Origin: Haloplanus ruber | GTDB taxonomy: Archaea > Halobacteriota > Halobacteria > Halobacteriales > Haloferacaceae | Reading direction: 5' to 3' | Assembly (NCBI RefSeq): GCF_024494725.1 | Contig: NZ_JANHDK010000004.1 | Location: 248,001 to 312,000, forward strand | Length of the DNA: 64,000 nt | Part shown: positions 1 to 7,924 of the stretch, piece after piece | Layout: each line of letters opens with the position of its first letter | Numbering within the stretch: the stretch's first letter is position 1 | Position numbers and translations under genes: made by a program | The notes under the pieces: model-generated | The model's input: only the letters and a program-made list of their open reading frames with translations | Told to the model about the DNA's origin: nothing | The model's database searches: none

Positions 1-1179
1 GATACGGTGTTCGTCGACGGCGACGGACTCGTCAGGAATCAGACGTGGACCCGCGAGGACTGGAGTGACCACGTCGAGACGTGGTTCGAGGCCGAGCCGC
101 CGACATGGGACCCCGAGACAGTCGCCTTTCGGTCGCTCGAGGAGCAGGTTACGATCGAGGCGATTGAGGACGGGTACGATATCGAGCCGACAAAGTCGAA
201 CGTCCCCGACGGCGGGCGGGGCCCCGGCGTTCGGAAGCTCCGGGAGTTCGTCGAGAAAATTGGCGCCTATCCCGGAAACATTTCCGCGCCGACCGACGCC
301 CGGACCGGAACGAGCCAGCTCTCGCCGTTCCTGCGGTTCGGGTCGCTCTCGGTCCGAGAGGTGTATCAGTACGTTCAGGAAAACGCGCCCGACGGTGCCG
401 GTAAAGAGATGTTCGTCTCGCGGCTGTTCTGGAACAAACATTACCACCAGAAACTCGAGGACTGGAGCGGGTGGATGACTGAGGCGGTCAACCCGGTGAT
501 GCAGGGGACCCGCGAACAGAGTCACGACCCCGAACTGGTCACAGCGTGGAAACGCGGAGAGACGGGCTTCCCGATGGTGGACGCCTCAATGCGGTGTCTC
601 ACCGAGACCGGGTGGCTCAATTTCCGGATGCGCGCGATGTGTGCGAGCGTCTTCGCCGACCTCTTCCAGCAACCCTGGCGCATCGGTGCGGACTTCTACC
701 ACTACCATCTCATCGACTCGGACCCGGCGATCAACTACACGCAGTGGCAGTCACAGGCGGGCACTGTCGGGACGAATCTGATGCGGGTCTACAACCCGAT
801 CAAGCAGGTCCGGGACAACGGCCACGAAGGGGAGTATATCAAACGGTACGTCCCCGAGCTCCGCCCGCTACCCATCGAGCACCTCGACCGGCCCGAGAAG
901 ACGCCGATCCACATCCAAGAGGAGTCCGGCGTCGTCATCGGCGAAGACTACCCGTACCCGGTCGTCGAGTACGAGGCCGCCCGCGAGCGCGCCATGGCGA
1001 AATACGAGCGGCTCAAACCGGATGCGCTCGCCGCGCTAGAGAACCCAGAGATCGCTCGCCGGGCGTCGCTGTCCTCGCGGTCACAACCCCTAGAGAAACG
1101 CGAGCAGTCCTCCAGGACAGATGTCAACGAACAGGCGTCGTTGGCATCGTTTTCGGCGTCCGACGTGGACTCCGACTGA
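1..1179 (+). CDS. Cryptochrome/photolyase family protein, C-terminal part (5' end outside window)
   Basis: This is the C-terminal half of a cryptochrome/photolyase flavoprotein, which repairs UV pyrimidine dimers with light or acts as a blue-light receptor. The reading frame is open to base 1, so the GTG at 7 is not taken as the start; the N-terminal photolyase fold lies outside. Visible family features are the FAD-binding helical domain with GFPMVDASMRCL, TGWLNFRMRAMCAS, the WQSQAGTVGTNLMRVYNP stretch and QVRDNG. After the FAD domain there is a tail of about 50 residues rich in Ser, Gln and Glu, as often seen in cryptochromes. It lies next to a UV endonuclease gene on the other strand, which fits a UV-damage neighbourhood. 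Repair versus signalling cannot be decided from this part. Confidence 0.9.
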   Translation, partial: DTVFVDGDGLVRNQTWTREDWSDHVETWFEAEPPTWDPETVAFRSLEEQVTIEAIEDGYDIEPTKSNVPDGGRGPGVRKLREFVEKIGAYPGNISAPTDARTGTSQLSPFLRFGSLSVREVYQYVQENAPDGAGKEMFVSRLFWNKHYHQKLEDWSGWMTEAVNPVMQGTREQSHDPELVTAWKRGETGFPMVDASMRCLTETGWLNFRMRAMCASVFADLFQQPWRIGADFYHYHLIDSDPAINYTQWQSQAGTVGTNLMRVYNPIKQVRDNGHEGEYIKRYVPELRPLPIEHLDRPEKTPIHIQEESGVVIGEDYPYPVVEYEAARERAMAKYERLKPDALAALENPEIARRASLSSRSQPLEKREQSSRTDVNEQASLASFSASDVDSD

Positions 1180-1267
1180 GTGACGGGGCGTTGCGATTTT
1201 CCCCACAGTGAGTCGACCAAACAGAGTGGGTTCAACTGTTACTCGTAGTTACATCCCCAAAGAAGGT

Positions 1268-1375
1268 ATGCAGTTGTTCATGTATCAACGCGACTTACGG
1301 ACCCCTCATACCATCGAAATCGCAGTCCCGGCAGCCCTCGACGGCGTCGCCGGGTGGACAGAACTGTTGTTGTAG
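1268..1375 (+). pseudogene. Photolyase N-terminal remnant
   Basis: A 35-codon frame starts with MQLFMYQRDLRTPHT and then reads into degraded sequence before a stop at 1373. The opening strongly resembles the first residues of photolyases and cryptochromes (MQLFxxxRDLRTxD, followed by an Ala-rich stretch). No continuation follows in any frame. I read it as the 5' scrap of a second photolyase copy, lying just after the end of the real photolyase gene. Confidence 0.5.
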
Positions 1376-1421
1376 GTGCGACGAGAACTCAACCCATTCT
1401 GCCCATGTGCCACTCTGCTGT

Positions 1422-2315
1422 TTAGTAGTTGTCCCGCACGCCGAACACCGCCTGTTCCTTGCCGTCGGCCTCGATCATCACATCGGAGCGCTCGCGGAGC
1501 CACGTCGGCACGCGCCCCGGGAACTCGGCGTGGGCCTGCGGGCGCGCGTCAGCGCCGTGGAGACGCGCCGACTCGGAGTAGTGCGTCGCTGGGCGGACGT
1601 CGCCCCACGTCTCAGTGGCGAGGTCGAATGCCTCGCGGTAGGTCAGCCCCCGATCGGTGAACGCGTGATGGTGATAGTCGAAGAGCACAGGTACGCCGGT
1701 TCCGCTGAGAGCGTCAACGAGTTCGGGGACGCTCCAGAGGCTCTCCTTGTCGTCGTTCTCAACAGTTAGCCGGGCGCGTGCGCCGGGTGAGAGTGTATCG
1801 ACGGCGTCGCGGAACCGCTCGGCTGTGGCGGCCTTGTCCCCGTAGGTCGCGCCGATGTGGACGTTGATCCCGTAGTATGGAGAGCGGTCGAGCCCTATCA
1901 AGTCGAGCCAGTCGGCGTGGTACTCAACCGCCTCGACCGAGTTCGCGCGGGTATCGGCGCTGTCGCTCGCGAGCCGACACCAGTAGTCCGGGTGGAATGT
2001 CAGGCGCATTCCCTCGCGTTCGATCAACTCGCCACACCGCTCGGCGACCGCGCGGATGGCCTCGTAGTCCGGGAGGTCCGTGAGGTCGAACTGCGAGTTC
2101 CACGGGACGAGCGTCGAGGTACACCGATAGAATCGGATCCCGTGGTCGGCGTTCCACGCGAGAATCTCGTGGAGGTCTTCGACGTTCTGGAGCGCTAATT
2201 CCGAGGCGTACGGCAAGCCTCGCTCCGCGAACGTCGCCTTCCGCATGTCCCGGTTACACCGCAGCGGCGGGTCGCGCTCCCGAAGAGTGTGGTTCATACA
2301 GGGGTAGCCGAGCAT
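1422..2315 (-). CDS. uvsE: UV damage endonuclease UvsE/UvdE
   Basis: This is a UV-damage endonuclease of the TIM-barrel UvdE family, which nicks DNA 5' of pyrimidine dimers and other lesions to start light-independent excision repair. The 297-residue length is normal. The start gives the family opening LGYPCMN directly after Met1. Metal-site motifs are present in the expected order: FHPDYW (107-112), HIG (153-155), ENDDK (186-190), FDYHHH (212-217), HYSES (245-249) and EADGKEQA (282-289), which supplies the conserved Glu and Lys. It converges with the photolyase side of the region, giving one light-dependent and one light-independent UV repair enzyme together. No sign of damage is seen. Confidence 0.93.
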   Translation of the reverse strand: MLGYPCMNHTLRERDPPLRCNRDMRKATFAERGLPYASELALQNVEDLHEILAWNADHGIRFYRCTSTLVPWNSQFDLTDLPDYEAIRAVAERCGELIEREGMRLTFHPDYWCRLASDSADTRANSVEAVEYHADWLDLIGLDRSPYYGINVHIGATYGDKAATAERFRDAVDTLSPGARARLTVENDDKESLWSVPELVDALSGTGVPVLFDYHHHAFTDRGLTYREAFDLATETWGDVRPATHYSESARLHGADARPQAHAEFPGRVPTWLRERSDVMIEADGKEQAVFGVRDNY

Positions 2316-2387
2316 TAAGACTCGTTTGATCTATGACCGCGCGTCGGCTTAACGGGTCGGGCTCCGGCGCGGTCGTGCCGTCGTACG

Positions 2388-2906
2388 CGCCGGAGAGTGA
2401 CCAACGCGACCGTAACTCGAGTACGTCGACCGGCTCGCAAGCTGCTGGTAGTCCACGTCCGGCCGCCGACTCAGCGAGACGTCGTCGACGCCGGCATCCA
2501 TCGCCATCTCGTGGAGAGTTGGGATGATTTCGCTCGTTGAACAGACAACGACGTCCGGATCATGCGGGTCGATTACTCCCTAGACGGCAGTCAGGATATC
2601 CGTTGGCGAGCCGGTGACGGTGTCGCCGGCGATGGACAGCTCACCATCGGTATCGTTGCTCGTCTCGATCACTGGGACGCTGAGCCGGAGCGTCGACAGC
2701 TCACTCGCCGGCGTCGGATTGATGCCGGTCTCCAGACAGTACCGGAACTCTCGCGAGAAGTCGACGTTGAAGCAGGGGAGATCCCCGACTGGATAGTTCG
2801 ACAGCTGGCACACCTGCCGGGCAAGGGTGACGCGGTCGATGTCGCCCAAATCGACCGCCAGAATGGTCTCCTCGTCCCGTCGAAAGCCCGGTCGCCGCGC
2901 AACCAT
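2388..2906 (-). pseudogene. Family B DNA polymerase (PolB2-type) fragment with in-frame stop
   Basis: The minus strand encodes a stretch recognisable as the N-terminal/exonuclease region of a haloarchaeal second family-B DNA polymerase: FRRDEETILAVDLGDIDRVT, then NVDFSREFRYCLETGINPTP, then SPTDILTAV. It then meets a TAG (plus 2580-2582) and continues in the same frame as DPDVVVCSTSEIIPTLHEM and STYSSYGRVGHSPAR. Homology stops abruptly after SPAR near 2388, where the family continues with a YNVPGR-like motif. One nonsense codon (probably Gln CAG to TAG) plus loss of both ends means it is dead. The polymerase domain itself is absent here. Confidence 0.7.
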
Positions 2907-2949
2907 CTCGGGTTTCTGGACGATGGTTTATATTGAATTGGACAATACG

Positions 2950-5139
2950 ATGCATATGAGTGATTTGGGAGAAATCCCTGTTCTCCATGTCGATGATGAG
3001 GAGGACTTTGGGGAGTTAACCGCCGATATGCTTAAGCGCAAAGACGGCAGATTCTCCGTCGAGACGGCGACGAGCGCTAGCGATGGCCTAGATCGACTGG
3101 CCAGCACCGACTACGATTGTATCGTCTCCGACTACGATATGCCCGGGCAGAATGGGATCGAATTCCTCAACACGGTCCGCAAGGAGTACCCGGATCTCCC
3201 GTTTATCTTATACACTGGAAAGGGAAGCGAAGAGATCGCTAGCGAGGCAATCTCTGTGGGCGTCACGGGGTATCTCCAGAAGCAAAGCGGGACTAGTCAG
3301 TACGACGTGTTGGCAAACCGGATCAAGAACGCCGTCGAAAAGTACCGCGCCCAGACCAAACTAGCCGACAGCGAAAAACGTCTCAGTCTATTTTTTGATC
3401 AATCTCCTCTTGGAGTAATCAAGTGGGACGACAACTTCAATATTTCACGAGTGAACAATGCGGCAGAGAGCATACTCGGGTACGACGCAGAGGACCTGAC
3501 CGGGCACTCGTGGGAAAGGATTGTACCGAAGAGCGATCTCGAAGACGTTGACGAGGTCGTCTCGTCACTCCTCCGGGATCAAGGGGGATATTACAGTATC
3601 AACGAGAACGTCCGTGAGAACGGCGAGCACATCATCTGCGAATGGCACAACCGTGTCGTGACCGACGACGCCGGTGAAGTCGTCGCGATCTTCTCTCAGT
3701 TTCAGGATATTACTGAACGCAAAGAGGAGGAACGCAGGAGCGAGCGACGTCGTCATCGGCTTGAGCAGGTGTTCAAGACGGCACCTGCGTGTATCGTCCA
3801 GCTTAACCTGTCCGGCGAGTTTGTTTTCGCCAACGAGCGCGCAGAGGAGGTGCTCGGACTAGACCCCGACAACGTGACCGACCGGAAATACAACGATCCA
3901 GAATGGAACATCAGAGATCTGGACGGTAGTCGAATGCCGGACAATGAATTACCGTTCCGACGGGTCGTTGATACCGGCGAACCTCTCTATGACGTCCGTC
4001 ACACCATCGAATGGCCAGACGGAAGCAAAAAAATAGTCCTAGTAAATGGGGCACCAGTTTTTGACGACGACGGCAACGTCAAGAAGGTCGTCTTTGCCAT
4101 CACAGACGTCACTGAACAAGTTGTCCATGAAAGGCGACTGGAAGCGATCCTCGAGAACACGACGACACCACTGTTTATGAAAAACCGGGATGGAGAGTAC
4201 CTGCTAGTGAACCACGGTTGGAGAGAGCTGTTCGGGCTGAAGGATACAGAAGTACGAGGTCAAACGGACGCCGATCTGTTTCCCACGGAGATGGCGGCGG
4301 AAGTGCGTCGCAACGACCAGAAGGTCATCGAGACTGGTGACCCCGTCCTAAAGGAAGAGCGAATCGTCGTCGGCGGTGAAGAACGTATTTTTCTCTCCTC
4401 GAAGACCCCCGTCTACGATATCGGAAACAAGACCGATCCGGACGATCCCGTAGCCATGTTCGGTGTCGCCAACGATATCACCGAACAGAAGGAACGAGAG
4501 CGTCGTTTACAGCGACAAAACGAACGATTCGATGAACTGGCGAGTGCAATCTCTCACGACCTACAGACACCGCTAGCAACGGCTCGTGGTCAAGCCGAAC
4601 TCGCGATCGAAACCGGCCATACTGAACAGATGAAGCGAGCGTTAGACGCTATTAAGCGGGCCGACGAACTCCGCGAGAACCTAGCTGAGGTGCTCCGGAC
4701 TGGAGAGGTTATCGACGAGACGGAACCAGTCGATATCGAATCGGTCGCGGAGGACGCTTGGAATACAGTCTCGGCAACGGACGATGCCTCTCTTCACGTG
4801 TGTGATGACCTCACTGTCGACGCCGACCACAATGCACTCCAACGACTGCTCGAAAACCTGTTCTCAAACTCTCTTGAACACGGAGGCGACGCTGTCACGG
4901 TTCGAGTCGGCGGAACCGACGACGGATTGTTTATTGAAGATGACGGGCCTGGGATCCCTGAGAACGAGCGGGATCAAGTATTCAGCCTAGGGTATTCAAC
5001 AAAAAGCAGTGGAGACGGAATCGGCTTGGCGAGCATCAGCCAAATCGTCATGTCACATAGATGGAATATCGAGCTCATGGAGAGCCCTGAGGGCGGGGTG
5101 CGGTTCGAGGTCGGCGTCGTCAACTTCATTGCTGAATAG
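2950..5139 (+). CDS. Receiver-PAS-histidine kinase (haloarchaeal sensor kinase)
   Basis: A 729-residue cytoplasmic signalling kinase. From the N-terminus it has a CheY-like receiver (HVDDE at 13-17, phosphoacceptor Asp61 in SDYDMPG, TGKGSEE), three PAS domains each ending in an (D)ITE-type PAC boundary, and a HisKA-type helix with SHDLQTP (His536). A HATPase domain follows with the N box LLENLFSNSLEHG, the G1 box IEDDGPGIP and the G2-like YSTKSSGDGIGL. No membrane segment is seen, so it should sense a soluble or internal signal. The start at 2950 (or 2956) is chosen because the longer frame would run through the polymerase remnant. It is closely similar in plan to the kinase at 9981-12545. 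Its partner is not evident. Confidence 0.88.
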   Translation: MHMSDLGEIPVLHVDDEEDFGELTADMLKRKDGRFSVETATSASDGLDRLASTDYDCIVSDYDMPGQNGIEFLNTVRKEYPDLPFILYTGKGSEEIASEAISVGVTGYLQKQSGTSQYDVLANRIKNAVEKYRAQTKLADSEKRLSLFFDQSPLGVIKWDDNFNISRVNNAAESILGYDAEDLTGHSWERIVPKSDLEDVDEVVSSLLRDQGGYYSINENVRENGEHIICEWHNRVVTDDAGEVVAIFSQFQDITERKEEERRSERRRHRLEQVFKTAPACIVQLNLSGEFVFANERAEEVLGLDPDNVTDRKYNDPEWNIRDLDGSRMPDNELPFRRVVDTGEPLYDVRHTIEWPDGSKKIVLVNGAPVFDDDGNVKKVVFAITDVTEQVVHERRLEAILENTTTPLFMKNRDGEYLLVNHGWRELFGLKDTEVRGQTDADLFPTEMAAEVRRNDQKVIETGDPVLKEERIVVGGEERIFLSSKTPVYDIGNKTDPDDPVAMFGVANDITEQKERERRLQRQNERFDELASAISHDLQTPLATARGQAELAIETGHTEQMKRALDAIKRADELRENLAEVLRTGEVIDETEPVDIESVAEDAWNTVSATDDASLHVCDDLTVDADHNALQRLLENLFSNSLEHGGDAVTVRVGGTDDGLFIEDDGPGIPENERDQVFSLGYSTKSSGDGIGLASISQIVMSHRWNIELMESPEGGVRFEVGVVNFIAE

Positions 5140-5154
5140 ATCCGCTATACTAGG

Positions 5155-5228
5155 CAATCTGAGCGTTTTCAGTCGTGGCCGGCTTGACAGCCAATCTGAG
5201 CGTTTCCAGTCGTGGCCGGCTTGACAGC
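5155..5228. repeat. 37-bp tandem duplication
   Basis: Two head-to-tail copies (5155-5191 and 5192-5228) of a 37-bp unit beginning CAATCTGAGCG and ending GGCTTGACAGC. They differ at one base (GTTTTC versus GTTTCC). The unit length is not a multiple of three, so any gene crossing it is frameshifted by the duplication. It lies just after the kinase stop. Confidence 0.8.
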
Positions 5229-5517
5229 CATTTTTATTCGTCTTCGCTTTTTTCACTACGGCCTCAAGTTGCTCAAGCCGTTTCTTGTGATCCTCAACCC
5301 GGGTCTCCTGTTCGCGGTCAATACTTAACAGCGCCGGCAGTGAGTGACGGAACAGTCTATGCAGCCGGGGGTCACTCTCGTGTATTTCGTCGCTAATTCC
5401 GATACTGAGACCATCCGAGCCGGTGAACCAACCGACGGGTCGATTATTTGCGACAGACAACAGGCACTTCAACAGACGCTTGCCTTGCCGTCGCCGAGAG
5501 TCCGCTTTCGGTCGGTC
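5229..5517 (-). pseudogene. Unrecognised gene fragment
   Basis: The minus strand is open from about 5517 with a plausible charged, partly helical sequence (ANNRPVGWFTGSDGLSIG, then REQETRVEDHKKRLEQLE) up to the 37-bp tandem repeat. There is no ATG start; the only candidate is a TTG at 5472. The open frame continues beyond the repeat into the 3' end of the kinase gene on the other strand, which is not credible as coding. I do not recognise the family. It is best read as a truncated gene remnant with a predicted coiled-coil segment. It accounts for most of the gap between 5140 and 5649; nothing else is seen in that gap. Confidence 0.25.
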
Positions 5518-5649
5518 TCATCTAGGGAATAGAGATACACACGTCGAACGACATTGCATCACCTGATGAAGTTATTGGCACTTCTACGTCAGCAGGGTCG
5601 ATCTTGTCGGATTCATAAAAACTAATTGTCAACCCCCTATTTGCCCCCA

Positions 5650-6468
5650 TTACACTATGGTGAGAATAGCATCTCGAAAAATAAATATTGCAAAAAAGCT
5701 GAAACCTGACGCTAATATCAACGCAAACGTTCCCTGACGGGCTTTCGTCTTCGCGATGTTCTGGGGGTCGCCATCCATCAGCCTCAAATTACCTTCTTCA
5801 GGAGTCATAACCGCATCCGCATCTGTGATCGTTTCCTCCGGTACCGGAGCAGTCTTCCCAATAACTGTGATTTCCTCGCCAACACTGACCGTCCCTTCAG
5901 TTAGATCGACAGGTTTCGTGGAATCGCCTAACGCCAATTTATACGATGTCGGTTCCACCTCAATCCTTTTATCAGCAGTCTGTTCTTTTTTAGTGGAGAG
6001 TGTCTCAGTCGTCGTATTTAGTGATAGATTGTCCTTGCCAGGATCAACAAAAACTTCGCCGCTCCCATCAGAGATAATGAATGAACTGTATTTACTGCCA
6101 GATTCAACGGGTTCGCTATCGTTACTCGGGAGTACTTTCTTAATGTTAACTCCGTACTTTTCGATATTATACTCGTAGGCTACACACTCTTCATTTAGTA
6201 TTGGTGATGTGAACGTATTATCGGGCTGTGTTGGCCGAACACGTCCTCGAATCTGAACCAGTTCTCCGGCTGCAGTAGCCTCATCGATTGCCAGTGTATC
6301 GGTGGTTACTATTTCCCAGAAGTCTTTCATATTTTTGACCCCGATAATTATGCCTTCTCGTGCTGCCAGAGCCGCCATAATCCCACCAAACAGTGTCGGC
6401 CAAAATCCCCACTCAGGCCCAGAACCTCCAGCCAACGGTGTGATCCAGACAAAGTGTTCTACAAACAT
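5650..6468 (-). CDS. GIDE-domain-type membrane protein (E3 ligase-like, no RING)
   Basis: A 272-residue protein with hydrophobic segments near the N-terminus (about 20-45) and at the C-terminus (FALILASGFSFFAIFIF), enclosing a soluble domain. The core resembles the GIDE/MULAN BAM domain described in mitochondrial E3 ligases and in haloarchaeal proteins annotated as E3 ligase-like: GELVQIRGRVRPTQPDNTF, SPILNEECVAYEYNIE, then FIISDGSGEVFVDP. No RING finger follows, so ligase activity is not supported. The role is unknown; membrane stress or protein quality control is a guess. The gene is richer in A+T and in Lys, Ile and Asn codons than its neighbours, suggesting recent acquisition. The start gives a Met just before the hydrophobic segment. 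Confidence 0.65.
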   Translation of the reverse strand: MFVEHFVWITPLAGGSGPEWGFWPTLFGGIMAALAAREGIIIGVKNMKDFWEIVTTDTLAIDEATAAGELVQIRGRVRPTQPDNTFTSPILNEECVAYEYNIEKYGVNIKKVLPSNDSEPVESGSKYSSFIISDGSGEVFVDPGKDNLSLNTTTETLSTKKEQTADKRIEVEPTSYKLALGDSTKPVDLTEGTVSVGEEITVIGKTAPVPEETITDADAVMTPEEGNLRLMDGDPQNIAKTKARQGTFALILASGFSFFAIFIFRDAILTIV

Positions 6469-6693
6469 GTGTTATACATTACAGCCAGTCTAGTGGACAT
6501 ATCGAATATGGACCTGGTTAATTGACAGGTATTCTACTCTTTGGTTGCGTGTTAAGTAATCCCTACAACAGTTCTTAGACGCTAGTGTGCATATTTGTAG
6601 TATAATTGTTGCGGCCTTTGAGCCGAGTAGCTGTTGGATAGAATCTCTGTATTCAGCACGACTGCGGAAGTGTATCACTTACTGAGGATTTCA

Positions 6694-7017
6694 ATGAGGG
6701 CCATCGAATGGGGTGATCAAGGGTTACTCCACGCGGTCCGAGAGTTCAACACCGACAAGGTCCCGAACTGGCGGGATACTTACGATCCAAAGGAGTACGT
6801 GATCGTCAACGACGAGAAGCGTTCACGAGAACGGGTTGCGTTGGCTCACGGGGAGATCAGGTCGTACGATCCGTCGTACTACGAGACGGGGGTCGTCAGA
6901 GCTGTCGAAAGTGTGCTGTCGCCGATGGGCTGGGACGAGTCGGAGATTCGTCGGGAACCCACGGAAACACAGTTGACGACGCTTTCGGCGCTCGACGGAT
7001 CTTTTGATGGACTCTAA
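6694..7017 (+). CDS. Hypothetical protein beside the origin
   Basis: A 107-codon frame starting MRAIEWGDQGLLHAV and ending in ALDGSFDGL. The composition is acidic and haloarchaeal, with motif-like stretches WRDTYDPKEYVIVND and RSYDPSYYETGVVRAVE. I do not recognise a family. The stop lies 7 bp before the inverted repeat at 7024-7061 and the first ORB-like repeat, so it borders the origin. It may be the 3' part of a longer ancestral gene, since the frame is open upstream to 6634. About 225 bp of A+T-rich sequence separate it from the GIDE gene, with no gene seen there. Confidence 0.4.
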   Translation: MRAIEWGDQGLLHAVREFNTDKVPNWRDTYDPKEYVIVNDEKRSRERVALAHGEIRSYDPSYYETGVVRAVESVLSPMGWDESEIRREPTETQLTTLSALDGSFDGL

Positions 7018-7023
7018 CCCGAG

Positions 7024-7061
7024 TTACCCCACAGAGCAGAATATTTCGTTTTGTGGGGTAA
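7024..7061. promoter_or_regulatory. TTACCCCACA / TGTGGGGTAA inverted repeat, copy A
   Basis: Perfect 10-bp arms TTACCCCACA (7024-7033) and TGTGGGGTAA (7052-7061) separated by 18 bp of A+T-rich sequence. The first ORB-like repeat starts 19 bp further on. An equivalent arrangement exists at 13226-13310. The symmetry suggests a protein-binding site rather than a terminator. Confidence 0.75.
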
Positions 7062-7080
7062 TCTTCACAGCCAACCCAAA

Positions 7081-7901
7081 CACACCCCTCTATCGATGTG
7101 TTCGGTCTGACCGCCACTCTGAGCGTGAGCACTCAGAAAGCCCGCCTCCTCGACGTCGTTCGTGAAGCCACCCCGTGTTCAACTGATCGGGTGGCGGGAC
7201 CTGCCACCTCAAGCGGGCGGGAGTGTCAACGTGGAGTCGGTAACATTCCGTACTCTACGTAGTCAACTCGACAGAGATTGGAACGCTGAGACGTGTTTCG
7301 TCGGGGACAGTGGGATGAGTGACACACGCGAGCCCTTTCCGCCGGTCATCGAGAAGACAGACACACCCCTCTATCGATGTGTTCGGCGCATATGCTGACA
7401 GGGAGAGATAGAGGTCACCGAGGACGACCAGACAACTATCAGCTGGAAAACCACCGCCACAAGGCTCGTAGGACGAGGGAACGACAGAATACGGTGCCGC
7501 TCACACACCCCGAATTCTGACGAGAGAGACGGACAGGATCACGGCTCGACTGAACACATCGAACACATCGATAGAGGGGTGTGTGAGTGGCTAGTCTAGA
7601 AAGCTAGAAGAAGAAGGCGAAGCCGGGTTCTCGGTGACGGCGTTTGTGGCTCCCTCCTGCGCGATTTCTGGGGAATCGTGCGTATTTGGTCTCGTGCTTG
7701 CGTCAACGAAGTCTTCTCACCCCCCACCCTCTCGAGGGCGTGAACACATCGATAGAGGGGTGTGTCTGTTCGGTGGTTCGCGTTAACCTTGTGGAACACT
7801 TCGTCAGTCGTTTCCGCTGTCATCGTCGACTTCCAGTCGAAGCCGCGATATTTCCCGGAAGAATCGACTGATTCCACGGATCACACTTCGATAGGGGTGG
7901 G
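7081..7901. repeat. Left ORB-like repeat array of the replication origin
   Basis: Five copies of an element with core CACCCCTCTATCGATGTG. Two read forward (7081-7105 and 7362-7386). Two are inverted, reading GAACACATCGATAGAGGGG (7560-7583 and 7742-7764). A shorter inverted variant, CACTTCGATAGGGGTGGG, lies at 7884-7901, just before the orc1 start. The two forward copies are identical over 25 bp. The G-run at one end and placement around orc1/cdc6 match the general plan of haloarchaeal origin recognition boxes. The roughly 900 bp from 7018 to 7924 hold no convincing gene. Confidence 0.8.
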
Positions 7902-7924
7902 GAAGATTTTTGTCGTCGGACTGT

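Noticed and set aside
7-9. GTG at 7 as the start of the photolyase
   Set aside because: The frame is open to base 1 and the N-terminal photolyase domain is missing, so the gene continues outside the window.
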